Of a stretch of 64,000 bases of DNA, positions 11,081 through 20,157 are shown in pieces; positions within the stretch are counted from its first letter, which is position 1, and every line of letters begins with the position of its first letter. Under the pieces are notes generated by a model. The model was given only the letters and a program-made list of their open reading frames with translations, did no database searches and had not been told where the DNA came from. The stretch covers positions 1-64,000 of the forward strand of contig NZ_CM001792.1 of the NCBI RefSeq assembly GCF_000340475.1, given 5' to 3'. The stretch comes from Oceanobacillus kimchii X50 (GTDB lineage Bacteria > Bacillota > Bacilli > Bacillales > Amphibacillaceae). The position numbers and the translations under genes are program-made.

Positions 11081-12467
11081 TACGTTAACAAGACAAAAAG
11101 AAACGTTTAAACCAATGGAAGAGGGAAAGGTAAAAATGTATGTATGCGGCCCAACCGTGTATAACTACATCCATATTGGTAATGCAAGACCCGCGATTGT
11201 GTTTGATACCGTTCGACGATATTTAGAATATAGAGGATTTGATGTAGATTATGTATTAAACTTCACGGATGTTGATGATAAAATCATTAAAACGGCAAAA
11301 GAAGTCGGTGAAGAAGTTCCCGCACTTGCGGATAGATTTGTAAATGCGTATTTAGAAGACGTTGGAGCACTTGGAGTAAAAAAAGCTACAAAAAACCCGA
11401 GAGTAATGGATACGATGGATGATATTATTGCTTTCATTTCAGCCTTAATTGATAAAGGCTATGCGTATGAAGCGGATGGAGACGTGTATTTTAAACCAAG
11501 ATCCTTTGACTCTTATGGCAAATTATCTCATCAATCAATTGATGAATTACGTTCTGGAGCACGCATTCAAGTAGGAGAGAAGAAAGAAGATCCACTTGAT
11601 TTTGCATTATGGAAGAAGGCAAAAGACGATGAAATTGCTTGGAAATCTCCTTGGGGGGAAGGAAGACCGGGTTGGCATATTGAATGCTCGGCAATGGTAA
11701 AGAAACACTTAGGGGATACGATTGATATTCATGCTGGTGGGCAGGATTTAACCTTCCCACATCATGAAAATGAAATAGCGCAATCGGAAGCAATGAACGG
11801 GAAGCCTTTTGCAAACTATTGGATGCATAATGGGTATATTAATATTGATAATGAGAAAATGTCGAAGTCACTCGGTAACTTTGTACTTTCAAGAGACTTA
11901 ATCCAAGCGCATGATCCAAGAGTGTTACGCTTCTTTATGTTATCTGTTCATTATCGTAATCCAATTAACTTTACAGAAGAACTACTTGAGAGTGCAAAAA
12001 CGAGCTTAGAACGGATTCAAACAGCTTATCATAATCTGTCTCATCGACGCGATTCAAGCTTAAATCTAACTAACAATGATGCTAAGTGGCTGCAAATGGT
12101 AGAAGCTGCAATGAGTAATTTTGAACAAGATATGGACGATGATTTCAATACAGCTAATGCAATTTCTGTTTTATTTGATTTATCGAAAGAAGCGAATGTT
12201 TATCTTCAAGAACATCAAACTTCTACTAAAGTTATAGATGCTTTTCAAGATGCGATTGCACAGATTCTAACAGTATTGGGAATTAATATTTTAGAAGATG
12301 AAGAAATATTACTTGATGAAACAATTGAAGCGTTAATTGAAGAAAGAAATGAAGCCCGTAAAAACCGCAATTTCAGTAGAGCAGATGAGATTCGTGATAT
12401 GCTCAAAGAAAAAAGTATAGTACTCGAAGATACTCCACAAGGTGTTCGTTGGAAAAGAGGTAAGTAA
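11061..12467 (+). CDS. cysS: Cysteinyl-tRNA synthetase
   Basis: A 468-residue class I synthetase. Visible are the zinc/HIGH region [16 protein letters not shown] (residues 29-44), [17 protein letters not shown] (zinc ligands), and EKMSKSLGN (KMSKS loop, near 269). The C-terminal anticodon domain ends in VRWKRGK. It starts inside the end of cysE and its stop overlaps the start of mrnC (TAATG), so cysE-cysS-mrnC-rlmB-rae1 is a tight, probably co-transcribed string under the T-box. Confidence 0.98.
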   Translation: MTIQIYNTLTRQKETFKPMEEGKVKMYVCGPTVYNYIHIGNARPAIVFDTVRRYLEYRGFDVDYVLNFTDVDDKIIKTAKEVGEEVPALADRFVNAYLEDVGALGVKKATKNPRVMDTMDDIIAFISALIDKGYAYEADGDVYFKPRSFDSYGKLSHQSIDELRSGARIQVGEKKEDPLDFALWKKAKDDEIAWKSPWGEGRPGWHIECSAMVKKHLGDTIDIHAGGQDLTFPHHENEIAQSEAMNGKPFANYWMHNGYINIDNEKMSKSLGNFVLSRDLIQAHDPRVLRFFMLSVHYRNPINFTEELLESAKTSLERIQTAYHNLSHRRDSSLNLTNNDAKWLQMVEAAMSNFEQDMDDDFNTANAISVLFDLSKEANVYLQEHQTSTKVIDAFQDAIAQILTVLGINILEDEEILLDETIEALIEERNEARKNRNFSRADEIRDMLKEKSIVLEDTPQGVRWKRGK

Positions 12468-12883
12468 TGAAACAAAGTGATGTGAAGCAGCTAAAAAGCC
12501 TTGCCCTTGCTTATATAGGTGATTCTATTTATGAATTATATATTCGAGAATATCTTTTAGAACATGGTACGGTAAATCCTAATAAGTTACATCAGTCTGC
12601 AACATCGTATGTCGCGGGAAAAACTCAGGCAATGGTCATTTTACGTTGGTTGGAAGTTGACGGATTTCTTACCGAAGAAGAACAAAAAGTTGTTTCTCGG
12701 GGAAGGAATGCTAAATCGGGTTCGGTACCAAAAAATATAAGTGTCCAAACGTATCGGTATAGTACCGCGTTTGAGGCACTAATTGGGTATCATTATATGT
12801 TGAAGAACCAAGGTCGATTAGAAGAACTTATTCAAAAAGCAATTCAATACGTGGAAGAAAGGAGAGATAACCATGGACAATGA
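12467..12883 (+). CDS. mrnC: Mini-ribonuclease 3 (Mini-III)
   Basis: A 138-residue RNase III catalytic domain without a double-stranded RNA-binding domain. The catalytic signature [17 protein letters not shown] is near residues 13-30, and an acidic residue sits in [10 protein letters not shown] near 105. In B. subtilis the enzyme matures 23S rRNA ends. It overlaps cysS by one base and rlmB by 11 bases, a conserved arrangement with other rRNA-maturing functions. Confidence 0.95.
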   Translation: MKQSDVKQLKSLALAYIGDSIYELYIREYLLEHGTVNPNKLHQSATSYVAGKTQAMVILRWLEVDGFLTEEEQKVVSRGRNAKSGSVPKNISVQTYRYSTAFEALIGYHYMLKNQGRLEELIQKAIQYVEERRDNHGQ

Positions 12884-13619
12884 AGTCATTATGGGAAGGA
12901 ACCCAGTTATAGAAGCTTTGAAGTCTGGGCGATCAGTGAATAAAGTAATGGTTACAGAGCAAATACAAGGTTCCACATTTCAAAAAATTAATCAATTAGC
13001 AAGAGAGGCTGGAACAATTGTACAAAAGGTGCCACGTTCAAAATTAGATCAGATGGAATTGGGGAATCATCAAGGAGTGATAGCATATGTAGCTTCTTAT
13101 ACGTACGCCACATTAGACGATTTATTTAATCGGGCAAATGAACGTGGAGAGGACCCCTTCTTTATCTTATTAGATGAATTAGAAGACCCCCATAACTTAG
13201 GTTCGATATTACGAAGCGCAGATGCAACAGGTGTCCATGGTGTTATTATTCCTAAACGACGTTCTGTTGGATTAACCGCAACTGTAGCAAAAACAGCAGC
13301 AGGAGCAATAGAACATATTCCAGTTGTGCGTGTAACCAATATGTCTAACACCATTGATGAATTAAAAGAACGACATGTTTGGATTGTTGGAACTGAAGCG
13401 GAAGCAGATGAAGACTATCGAAAATTAGATGGATCGTTACCTATTGGTATCGTTATTGGTAACGAAGGTAAAGGTATGAGTCGTCTCGTTCGAAAAAAAT
13501 GTGACTGGACAGTGGGCTTGCCGATGGTCGGACAAGTATCTTCACTCAATGCGTCGGTAGCTTGTGGGCTTTTACTTTATGAAGTCTATCGTAAACGTTA
13601 TTCTCTCGGGGATCAGTAA
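12873..13619 (+). CDS. rlmB: 23S rRNA (guanosine-2'-O)-methyltransferase RlmB (TrmH family)
   Basis: A 248-residue SPOUT-class methyltransferase with an N-terminal L30e-like RNA-binding domain ([13 protein letters not shown]) and a C-terminal knot domain. The knot motifs are [30 protein letters not shown] and SLNASVACG, which form the SAM pocket. It probably methylates the equivalent of G2251, by homology. GAAAGGAGAG precedes ATG 12873. The stop overlaps the rae1 start (TAATG). Confidence 0.94.
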   Translation: MDNEVIMGRNPVIEALKSGRSVNKVMVTEQIQGSTFQKINQLAREAGTIVQKVPRSKLDQMELGNHQGVIAYVASYTYATLDDLFNRANERGEDPFFILLDELEDPHNLGSILRSADATGVHGVIIPKRRSVGLTATVAKTAAGAIEHIPVVRVTNMSNTIDELKERHVWIVGTEAEADEDYRKLDGSLPIGIVIGNEGKGMSRLVRKKCDWTVGLPMVGQVSSLNASVACGLLLYEVYRKRYSLGDQ

Positions 13620-14128
13620 TGAAAGAAGTCTTGATTGTCGATGGATATAACGTAATTGGTGCTTGGGGAGAATTACAACGGCTTAAGGAAAAAGATATTG
13701 GTCAGGCAAGAGATCGACTCATTGAAGTGTTAGCGGAATATCAAGCTTTTACTGGAAAGCATGTGATTCTCGTTTTCGATGCTTATTATGTACGTGGTGT
13801 AGAGAATAAACAACAAAAATTTAACATTGAGATTATTTATACGAAAGAAAAAGAAACGGCAGACGAATGTATCGAAAAATTGGTTAAAGAAGTGAAAAAC
13901 ATCCAAACTCAAGTCTATGTAGCGACCTCGGATTACGCAGAACAACGGACTATTTTTGGACAAGGTGCACTTCGTAAATCTGCTCGAGAGTTACTTATAG
14001 AAGTGCAAGATATGGATAGAGAGATTCATATTAGTTTAGAAGTCCATCGAAAAACAAAACCACAAGCAAAAATAAAAATTGATAAAGAAATCATGGAAAA
14101 GTTCGAACAAATGCGAAGAGGGGAATAG
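13619..14128 (+). CDS. rae1: Ribosome-dependent mRNA endonuclease Rae1 (YacP, NYN/PIN domain)
   Basis: A 169-residue NYN (PIN-like) nuclease. The acidic active-site residues are visible in LIVDGYNVIGAW (near 6-16), VILVFDAYYV and ETADECIEKLV, and YVATSDYAEQ gives another acidic position. In B. subtilis Rae1 enters the ribosomal A site and cuts certain mRNAs during translation. It is the last gene of the mrnC-rlmB-rae1 string and is followed by the sigH promoter. Confidence 0.93.
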   Translation: MKEVLIVDGYNVIGAWGELQRLKEKDIGQARDRLIEVLAEYQAFTGKHVILVFDAYYVRGVENKQQKFNIEIIYTKEKETADECIEKLVKEVKNIQTQVYVATSDYAEQRTIFGQGALRKSARELLIEVQDMDREIHISLEVHRKTKPQAKIKIDKEIMEKFEQMRRGE

Positions 14129-14195
14129 TAGCTCGTACGTCTCATCAAAATCATACAATTCGACAAATTATGACTTTTTTGGAGTTTAGGTCAAG

Positions 14196-14225
14196 TTGAC
14201 GGTATTAAAACGCTTCCTGTATAAT
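14196..14225 (+). promoter_or_regulatory. SigA-type promoter of sigH
   Basis: TTGACG at 14196-14201 and TATAAT at 14220-14225 are separated by 18 bases, about 40 bases before the sigH start. In B. subtilis sigH transcription is repressed by AbrB; an AbrB site cannot be recognised by eye. Confidence 0.8.
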
Positions 14226-14266
14226 ATTTCCTATACTTATAGAAGCGGAATTGCAGGAGGCGATCT

Positions 14267-14920
14267 TTGGTGAATATCGGGCAAATAGACACGACCAACA
14301 AGGGATTAGAACAGCTTGATGATACTGATTTGCTAAAATTCATTCGTCAAGGGAATAGTCATGCGCTAGACCTCCTTATACAACGATACATTAGTTTTGT
14401 ACGAGGAAAAGCACGGACATATTTTTTGGTGGGTGCTGATAAAGAGGACATTATTCAAGAGGGGATGATTGGTCTTTATAAAGCAATACGTGATTATGAT
14501 GTGGACAAGCTCTCCTCTTTTAAAGCATTTGCAGAATTATGTGTAACAAGACAAATTATTACGGCAATAAAAACAGCAACCCGTCAAAAACATATTCCAT
14601 TAAATTCATACGTTTCTTTGGACAAGCCAATTTATGATGAAGAATCAGACAGAACTTTGCTAGACATAATAGGTGGATCCATCGATGTCGATCCACAAGA
14701 ATTATTGATTAGTCAAGAAGATTATGGAACGTTGGAACACAAATTATCGAAATTATTAAGCGACTTAGAAAAGAAAGTATTGCAATTATATTTAGATGGA
14801 CGCACATATCAAGAGATATCAGAGCATTTAAACCGTCATGTGAAGTCGATTGATAATGCGCTCCAGCGAGTAAAACGAAAACTAGAGCAACTGATGGAAT
14901 CGAATGGAGTTTCATTGTAA
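14267..14920 (+). CDS. sigH: RNA polymerase sigma-H factor (transition state / early sporulation)
   Basis: A 217-residue sigma-70 family factor with region 2 (EDIIQEGMIGLYKAIRDYD and FAELCVTRQIITAIKTATRQ) and region 4 helix-turn-helix (YQEISEHLNRHVKSIDNALQ). In Bacillus it drives post-exponential and early sporulation genes, so its presence fits a spore-former-like lineage. TTG 14267 is 7 bases after AGGAGG; the overlapping GTG 14270 is an alternative start. Position between rae1 and rpmG is conserved in Bacillales. Confidence 0.96.
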   Translation: MVNIGQIDTTNKGLEQLDDTDLLKFIRQGNSHALDLLIQRYISFVRGKARTYFLVGADKEDIIQEGMIGLYKAIRDYDVDKLSSFKAFAELCVTRQIITAIKTATRQKHIPLNSYVSLDKPIYDEESDRTLLDIIGGSIDVDPQELLISQEDYGTLEHKLSKLLSDLEKKVLQLYLDGRTYQEISEHLNRHVKSIDNALQRVKRKLEQLMESNGVSL

Positions 14921-15088
14921 ATTATAAAAAAACTTATCGACAGAAAACGACAATAAGAATCTGAAAATTATGGGAAAATTTTACTGTTTCTTGTAATAGA
15001 AGTGATAGATTGTTGTGATGCCGTTGACATAATTCGTGCTAGGTGCTACAGTAATATAGTCTATAATCCCTTCGTAAGGGGTGGAATA

Positions 15089-15238
15089 ATGAGTACAAAA
15101 ATCACATTGGCATGTGCTGTATGTTCAAGCAGGAATTATTCGACAAAGAAAAATGTATCCAATCAATCTACAAGATTAGAAGTAAAAAAGTATTGCAAAA
15201 CATGCGGGAAACATACATTACATCGCGAGACGAAATAA
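15089..15238 (+). CDS. rpmG: 50S ribosomal protein L33 (zinc-type)
   Basis: A 49-residue L33 with two cysteine pairs (CAVCSS and CKTC), the zinc-binding form. ATG 15089 starts [12 protein letters not shown], the family N-terminus; the reading frame extends upstream but no better start exists. The ribosome-binding site is a weak AAGGGGTGG. It lies upstream of secE and nusG as in other Bacillales. Confidence 0.93.
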   Translation: MSTKITLACAVCSSRNYSTKKNVSNQSTRLEVKKYCKTCGKHTLHRETK

Positions 15239-15410
15239 AAGAATGCAATTTAACATTATGCGCCATAACTGTCTGCAAGATTCGCTCGCGAGAGAGGGAA
15301 TTATCAGACGGTCAAACTGTTTTATTTAGGTAAGATCAGTGGGGTGATAAATCCCGGTGGATAAAGTTTTGTTTTTATATAGAATCGTGTGGGTTCGGGG
15401 GGTACAAAGA

Positions 15411-15584
15411 ATGTTTAAGTTTTTAAGAAATGTATCTAGAGAGATGAAAAAGGTAAGTTGGCCAAAAGGAAAGGAACTTAGAAATTACACTGTGGTCGTT
15501 ATTTCTACAGTAATTTTCATGGCTGTATTCTTTTTTGTCGTAGATTTAGGGATTTCTCAAATTTTAAATGCATTTTTTGAATAA
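15411..15584 (+). CDS. secE: Preprotein translocase subunit SecE
   Basis: A 57-residue single-spanning membrane protein. It has the amphipathic segment REMKKVSWPKGKEL typical of SecE and one transmembrane helix (VVVISTVIFMAVFFFVVDLG). It clamps SecY in the translocon. ATG 15411 lies 7 bases after GGGGGG; the open frame further upstream is not conserved in this family. A terminator follows before nusG. Confidence 0.95.
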   Translation: MFKFLRNVSREMKKVSWPKGKELRNYTVVVISTVIFMAVFFFVVDLGISQILNAFFE

Positions 15585-15632
15585 TTAAGCTATAATAAGG
15601 TATACTGTACTAAGCGCATATATATTTAAACT

Positions 15633-15658
15633 AAAAACCCGGCATTTGCGGGTTTTTT
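15633..15658 (+). terminator. Terminator between secE and nusG
   Basis: AAAAACCCG pairs with CGGGTTTTTT around GCATTTG. It stands 50 bases after secE and 85 before nusG, suggesting that nusG has its own promoter or is reached by partial read-through. Confidence 0.85.
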
Positions 15659-15723
15659 AATGTTGGAAGAAAACTCTTAAAATAGTGTTGGTGTGTTTCA
15701 TATAATGAATTGCAAGGGAGGGA

Positions 15724-15741
15724 AGGACAACATATTGTCCT
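15724..15741 (+). promoter_or_regulatory. Hairpin between the nusG ribosome-binding site and its start codon
   Basis: AGGACAA pairs perfectly with TTGTCCT around the loop CATA. The stem starts 2-3 bases after the AGGGAGG site and ends one base before ATG 15743. When folded it would leave about 4 unpaired spacer bases. The stem is directly visible; the translational role is inference. Confidence 0.6.
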
Positions 15742-15742
15742 A

Positions 15743-16285
15743 ATGAAGATGGAGAAAAATTGGTATGTCGTTCATACTTACTCAGGGTATGAAAACAAAG
15801 TAAAAATGAATCTAGAAAAACGTGTTGAATCAATGGGGATGGAAGATAAGATCTTTCGAGTAATTGTCCCAGAAGATGAAGAGGCTGAGATCAAAAACGG
15901 CAAGAAGAAAATGGTGAAGAAAAAGTCATTCCCCGGATATGTGTTAACCGAGATGGTGATGACAGATGATTCATGGTATGTCGTTCGTAATACACCAGGT
16001 GTAACTGGATTCGTAGGTTCTAGTGGACATGGTGCAAAACCAACTCCACTAATGCCTGGCGAGATTGATGTAGTACTAAAACGTATGGGTGTATCTGAAC
16101 CAACGGTACAAGTAGATTTTGAGATAAAAGAAAATGTCCGCGTTACAGATGGACCGTTCACGGACTTCACAGGGTCTATCGAACATATAGATACGGACAA
16201 GCAAAAAATTAAGGTGCATGTAAATATGTTTGGTAGAGAAACTCCAGTAGAACTAGACTTTTCACAAGTAGAAAAATTATCATAA
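15743..16285 (+). CDS. nusG: Transcription elongation/termination factor NusG
   Basis: A 180-residue protein with the N-terminal NGN domain (EKNWYVVHTYSGYENKVK, FPGYVLTEMVMTDDSWYVVR) and a C-terminal KOW domain (RVTDGPFTDFTGSIEHID). It binds RNA polymerase and in Bacillus promotes pausing. ATG 15743 or ATG 15749 gives the standard N-terminus. The Shine-Dalgarno AGGGAGG (15715-15721) is about 20 bases from ATG, with a 7-bp perfect hairpin (15724-15741) between, which would shorten the effective distance. A TTG at 15710 has no usable site. Confidence 0.96.
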   Translation: MKMEKNWYVVHTYSGYENKVKMNLEKRVESMGMEDKIFRVIVPEDEEAEIKNGKKKMVKKKSFPGYVLTEMVMTDDSWYVVRNTPGVTGFVGSSGHGAKPTPLMPGEIDVVLKRMGVSEPTVQVDFEIKENVRVTDGPFTDFTGSIEHIDTDKQKIKVHVNMFGRETPVELDFSQVEKLS

Positions 16286-16304
16286 ATTCTCCATCACTAA
16301 AAGC

Positions 16305-16333
16305 TTGCATTTTTTCGAAATACATGCTAAAAT
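16305..16333 (+). promoter_or_regulatory. rplK promoter
   Basis: TTGCAT (16305-16310) and TAAAAT (16328-16333) with a 17-base spacer stand about 110 bases before rplK. The distance leaves room for the structured leader described at 16381-16418. Confidence 0.7.
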
Positions 16334-16380
16334 TCTTTTGTTATTCATGTGCCCCGAGTTGGTGCAGATGGTAAATTTGA

Positions 16381-16418
16381 GTGGGAGGGTTTACCAAATC
16401 TTATAACCCTATTACCAC
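16381..16418 (+). promoter_or_regulatory. Structured leader motif before rplK
   Basis: GTGG pairs with CCAC and AGGG with CCCT in a two-part stem. A related GTGGGAGG ... TTATAACC ... CCAC element stands before rplA at 17014-17039. Repetition of the motif before both L11 and L1 genes suggests an r-protein autoregulatory site; this is inference. Confidence 0.45.
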
Positions 16419-16445
16419 ATCACGGACTTTAAGGAGGTGTGTCTC

Positions 16446-16871
16446 GTGGCTAAAAAAGTAATTAAATTAGTTAAATTGCAAATCCCAGCTGGTAAAGCTA
16501 ACCCAGCGCCGCCGGTAGGACCAGCACTAGGTCAAGCAGGTGTTAATATTATGGGATTCTGTAAAGAATTCAACGCTCGAACACAAGATCAAGCGGGTAT
16601 GATTATTCCTGTTGAAATTACGGTATTCGAGGACCGTTCATTTACATTTATTACTAAGACTCCACCGGCAGCAGTACTATTGAAAAAAGCAGCTGGAATC
16701 GAGTCTGGTTCTGGTGAGCCAAACAAAAACAAGGTCGCTTCTGTTAAACGCGATCAAGTTAAAGAAATCGCTGAAACGAAAATGCCTGATTTAAACGCAG
16801 CTGACGTTGATGCGGCAATGCGTATGGTAGAAGGAACTGCACGCAGTATGGGAATCACGATTGAAGACTAA
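16446..16871 (+). CDS. rplK: 50S ribosomal protein L11
   Basis: A 141-residue protein beginning at GTG 16446 ([18 protein letters not shown]), 7 bases after AAGGAGGTG. It has the proline-rich N-terminal hinge ([18 protein letters not shown]) and the C-terminal rRNA-binding domain ([10 protein letters not shown]). L11 forms the GTPase-associated centre with L10/L12 and is needed for RelA activation in the stringent response. It is first gene of rplKA. Confidence 0.97.
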   Translation: MAKKVIKLVKLQIPAGKANPAPPVGPALGQAGVNIMGFCKEFNARTQDQAGMIIPVEITVFEDRSFTFITKTPPAAVLLKKAAGIESGSGEPNKNKVASVKRDQVKEIAETKMPDLNAADVDAAMRMVEGTARSMGITIED

Positions 16872-17013
16872 TCGATTCCGCTATTCAATCAATAAGATTT
16901 GATTGAAGTTTACAATAAGAGGTTGCGGCTGGATGACATCCGCAGCCTTATTCGTGAGATGCTAACACGGTGTTTGTGTTAGTGTGCTTGATAAAAGCCT
17001 TGTGCTTTTATAA

Positions 17014-17039
17014 GTGGGAGGTACAACCGTTATAACCAC
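17014..17039 (+). promoter_or_regulatory. Leader motif before rplA
   Basis: GTGGGAGG..CCAC hairpin-forming segment 19 bases before the rplA start, resembling the one in front of rplK. It may be an L1 binding site, which in other bacteria is the autoregulator of this operon. Evidence here is sequence similarity between the two leaders only. Confidence 0.35.
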
Positions 17040-17057
17040 AATAGAGGAGGAAATAAA

Positions 17058-17750
17058 ATGGCAAAAATCGGTAAGAAGCATCAAGAAGCATTAAAGCTTG
17101 TTGATCGCTCTAAATCATATGAAATTAAAGAAGCTGTTGAATTAGCTAAAAAAGCAGCTAAAGCAAATTTTGATGAAACTGTAGAAGCGGCTTTCCGTCT
17201 TGGCGTAGATCCTAAGAAAGCAGACCAACAAATCCGCGGTGCTATGGTGTTACCACACGGCACTGGGAAAACACAACGTGTATTGGTATTTGCTAAAGGT
17301 GAAAAAGCGAAGGAAGCAGAAGCTGCTGGCGCAGATTATGTAGGTGAAGCAGACTACATTAACAAAATCAACCAAGGTTGGTTTGAATTTGATGTAATCG
17401 TAGCTACACCTGATATGATGGCTGAAGTAGGGAAACTTGGTCGTGTGCTTGGACCAAAAGGTTTAATGCCAAACCCTAAAACTGGTACAGTAACATTCGA
17501 AGTTGAGAAAGCTGTTAACGATATTAAAGCTGGTAAAGTAGAATATCGAGTAGACAAGTCAGCAAACATTCACGTACCGATCGGAAAAATTTCTTTTGAT
17601 GATCAAAAATTAGTGGATAACTTCGTTGCATTAACAGAACAATTAGTAAAAGTGAAACCTCAATCTTCTAAAGGTATTTACATGAAGAACGTTTCTATCA
17701 CTTCTACTATGGGACCTGGAATTAAAGTAGATGTTTCTAACTACCGTTAA
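17058..17750 (+). CDS. rplA: 50S ribosomal protein L1
   Basis: A 230-residue two-domain protein of the L1 stalk. The conserved segments are [15 protein letters not shown] (near 68-82), [30 protein letters not shown] and the C-terminal [21 protein letters not shown] precedes ATG 17058 by 9 bases. In the 186-base gap after rplK there is a GC-rich hairpin (near 16921-16950, no clear T-run) and the leader motif noted separately. Confidence 0.98.
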   Translation: MAKIGKKHQEALKLVDRSKSYEIKEAVELAKKAAKANFDETVEAAFRLGVDPKKADQQIRGAMVLPHGTGKTQRVLVFAKGEKAKEAEAAGADYVGEADYINKINQGWFEFDVIVATPDMMAEVGKLGRVLGPKGLMPNPKTGTVTFEVEKAVNDIKAGKVEYRVDKSANIHVPIGKISFDDQKLVDNFVALTEQLVKVKPQSSKGIYMKNVSITSTMGPGIKVDVSNYR

Positions 17751-17814
17751 TTGGTAGTTGACTTTTGTCGTAACGTTCGATATACTAATTCAGGTAATAA
17801 AAAGAATACGTTAT

Positions 17815-17942
17815 ACCGTAGACAGCGGGGGCTTTATAGCTTAATTATCCTGCCGAGGTGTTTATGATGAAGATAGTTTCGCGTTATTAAAGCATTGCTA
17901 TCTGCCATATATAAGCTCTCATGTCTGCATGAGAGCTTTTTA
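17815..17942 (+). ncRNA. L10 leader (rplJ-rplL autoregulatory RNA)
   Basis: The region before rplJ has an AGATAG/CTATCT stem and a complete intrinsic terminator (AAGCTCTCAT pairing with ATGAGAGCTT, then TTTT) at 17913-17941, about 95 bases before the rplJ start. The arrangement matches the known Firmicutes L10 leader, where the L10(L12)4 complex binds and favours termination. Boundaries are approximate. Confidence 0.8.
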
Positions 17943-18036
17943 CATGTCTAACTCTAACGTAAAGATTTTACGTTCTGTACGAATATGTAAAGCACAAACG
18001 AACGGTGTAATGAGGAACTTTATAGGAGGTGGAACA

Positions 18037-18537
18037 ATGTCAGGTATCATTGAGAAAAAGAAACAAGTGGTTGAAGAAATCGCTGAAAAATTCCGTGCTA
18101 GCCAAACAGCTGTAGTTGTTGACTATCGTGGTCTTGACGTAGCAGAAGTTACTGCATTACGTAAAGAGCTTCGTGAAGCTGGTATCGATTTTAAAGTTTA
18201 CAAAAATACAATGACTCGTCGTGCGGTTGAAGCTGTGAAACTTACAGACTTAAACGATACGTTAACTGGACCTACAGCTATCGCGTTTAGTAACGAAGAT
18301 GTAGTAGCACCAGCACGTATCTTGAATAACTTCAAGAAAGAGCATGAGGCATTGGAAATCAAAGGTGGCGTAATTGAAGGACAAGTCGCTACACTTGATC
18401 AAATCACAGAACTTGCAAACCTTCCGAACTACGAAGGTATGGTTTCTATGTTGCTTAGCGTACTTCAAGCTCCAGTTCGTAACTTCGCTTATGTTACAAA
18501 AGCTGTTGCTGAGCAAAAAGAAGAACAAGGTGCGTAA
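18037..18537 (+). CDS. rplJ: 50S ribosomal protein L10
   Basis: A 166-residue stalk-base protein starting [14 protein letters not shown]; the TATAGGAGGTGG site lies 5-8 bases before ATG 18037. Conserved segments are [20 protein letters not shown] and [12 protein letters not shown]. The C-terminal helix that carries L7/L12 dimers is intact ([20 protein letters not shown]). Expression is probably controlled by the leader directly upstream. Confidence 0.97.
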   Translation: MSGIIEKKKQVVEEIAEKFRASQTAVVVDYRGLDVAEVTALRKELREAGIDFKVYKNTMTRRAVEAVKLTDLNDTLTGPTAIAFSNEDVVAPARILNNFKKEHEALEIKGGVIEGQVATLDQITELANLPNYEGMVSMLLSVLQAPVRNFAYVTKAVAEQKEEQGA

Positions 18538-18592
18538 CACACCAATCGGTTTACAAATAAAAATTAATTACAATTAATAGGAGGATTCAATC

Positions 18593-18955
18593 ATGACTAA
18601 AGAAGAAATGATTAGCGCAATTAAAGAAATGTCTGTATTAGAACTTAACGACTTAGTAAAAGCTATTGAAGAAGAATTTGGAGTAACTGCTGCTGCACCG
18701 GTTGCTGCTGCAGGAGCTGCTGGCGGAGCTGCTGAAGAAGAAAAAACTGAATTTGACGTTGTTCTTAACAGTGCTGGTGCATCTAAGATCAAAGTTGTTA
18801 AAGCAGTACGTGAAATCACTGGTCTTGGCTTAAAAGATGCTAAAGACCTAGTAGATAACGCTCCTAAAGCAATCAAAGAAGGCGTTTCTAAAGAAGAAGC
18901 TGAAGAAGTTCAAGGTAAACTTGAAGAAGCTGGAGCTACTGTAGAAGTTAAATAA
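18593..18955 (+). CDS. rplL: 50S ribosomal protein L7/L12
   Basis: A 120-residue stalk protein. It has an N-terminal dimerisation domain, an Ala/Gly-rich hinge (residues about 33-50) and the C-terminal factor-binding domain with [20 protein letters not shown]. It recruits EF-G, EF-Tu and IF2. AGGAGG precedes ATG 18593. Two terminator-like structures follow before rsmC. Confidence 0.98.
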   Translation: MTKEEMISAIKEMSVLELNDLVKAIEEEFGVTAAAPVAAAGAAGGAAEEEKTEFDVVLNSAGASKIKVVKAVREITGLGLKDAKDLVDNAPKAIKEGVSKEEAEEVQGKLEEAGATVEVK

Positions 18956-18965
18956 GGAAAGCTAA

Positions 18966-19004
18966 ATAAAGAGGGAGCTCGCCGTTTTTTGGCGGGCTCT
19001 TTAT
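18966..19004 (+). terminator. Terminator after rplL
   Basis: A GC-rich stem (GAGC..CTCGCC with GGCG..GCTC, flanked by AAAGAG and CTCTTTA) directly after the rplL stop. It probably provides partial or full termination of the rplJL transcript. Confidence 0.8.
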
Positions 19005-19041
19005 CACGAAACCTCCGTTATAAAGGAGTAGTAATAGAAGT

Positions 19042-19116
19042 AAACCACCGTTATAGAAGAAAAAGCACATGCTAGTCAGCTAGGATATTTTTCGATTAAT
19101 CGGTGGTTTGTTTTTT
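19042..19116 (+). terminator. Second terminator-like structure between rplL and rsmC
   Basis: AAACCACCG (19042-19050) pairs perfectly with CGGTGGTTT (19101-19109), followed by GTTTTTTAG. The loop is about 50 bases long, so this may be an attenuator rather than a simple terminator. Confidence 0.6.
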
Positions 19117-19163
19117 AGATATAGAATCTCCAACAAACATTTCATAGTAAAGTAGGTGCCTAT

Positions 19164-19769
19164 ATGTCAGAGCATTACTTTTCCAATAATCCTCAGTCGA
19201 AAACTTCACCAAGAACGTGGATGTATGAATTGCGAGGTCGAACCTTTCGTTTCACAAGTGATATAGGTGTCTTTTCAAAGAATGATATAGATTTTGGTTC
19301 TCGTTTGCTTATCGAACAATTTCAAGAGCCTCAAATTAATGGAGATATACTTGATGTAGGTTGTGGATATGGGCCAATCGGGCTATCATTAGCAGCGGAA
19401 TTCAATGAGCGTGAAGTTTCAATGATTGACGTCAATGAACGAGCGGTAGAATTAGCGAAAAAGAACGCGAGCGCAAATAATGTAACGAATGTAACTATAC
19501 AAACAAGCGATTTATACAGTGCCATTGATGATGAATCTCGTTTTGCTGCGGTGGTTACAAATCCGCCGATTCGTGCGGGAAAAAAGGTAGTGCATCAGAT
19601 TTTTGAGGGTGCGAAGGAATTATTGCTTCCTAATGGAGAGTTATGGGTGGTTATACAGAAAAAGCAAGGTGCCCCGTCTGCCAAAGACAAGCTAGATGAT
19701 TTGTTTGGTAATGTAGAGATAGTGAAAAAAGATAAAGGTTATTTTATTTTAAAAGCGCAAAGCGTTTGA
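19164..19769 (+). CDS. Class I SAM-dependent RNA methyltransferase, RsmC/YbxB type
   Basis: A 201-residue methyltransferase with SAM motif I (ILDVGCGYGPIGLSLA, near 62-77) and the target-amine motif NPPIRAGK (near 134-141), the NPPY-like signature of RsmC/RlmG enzymes. It corresponds to YbxB of B. subtilis, sited between rplL and rpoB. Substrate guanine in rRNA is likely by family but not proven. Confidence 0.9.
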   Translation: MSEHYFSNNPQSKTSPRTWMYELRGRTFRFTSDIGVFSKNDIDFGSRLLIEQFQEPQINGDILDVGCGYGPIGLSLAAEFNEREVSMIDVNERAVELAKKNASANNVTNVTIQTSDLYSAIDDESRFAAVVTNPPIRAGKKVVHQIFEGAKELLLPNGELWVVIQKKQGAPSAKDKLDDLFGNVEIVKKDKGYFILKAQSV

Positions 19770-20157
19770 CCATCGCTTTCGGGTATGCTAAGATAGGAAG
19801 ATGGTAGAATGAGGATACTCTTGTCAAGGGGTATATTCATTAAAAGAAAATGTATATTTTAATCATTACAGGTAAAACTGATAGAATCGGAAAAAATACT
19901 GACCGGTTCATTGTTTTCTATAGTTTACCAAATTTTTAGCAATCTGTACAATCAGATTATGATTGTATAAGAATTATTGCTGAATGAGACCATCTGCATA
20001 TCGTATGATTCATTTTGATAGCCAGATGATTACTTGTTAGATGTTGTTAGTTTCAAAGAACATAACTGATTAATAGTATCAGTAAGTTCTTTTAAATATG
20101 ATTCACATTTTTATAGTTAAAATACTATTTAAATGTAAGATTTAAGGGGTGAAGCAG
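19770..20157 (+). other. Long AT-rich leader region before rpoB, no gene seen
   Basis: About 390 bases without a convincing reading frame. A hairpin is visible around 19939-19987 (AGCAAT with ATTGCT outside, TACAATC with GATTGTA inside) with no T-run. I could not identify an unambiguous promoter. The region probably holds the rpoBC promoter and an untranslated leader. Confidence 0.5.

Noticed and set aside
15112..15333. Open frame overlapping rpmG in another frame
   Set aside because: The L33 frame is clearly the conserved one; this frame has no ribosome site.
16921..16955. Hairpin in the rplK-rplA gap as a terminator
   Set aside because: The stem is GC-rich but lacks a T-run, so termination is not supported; it may be regulatory.
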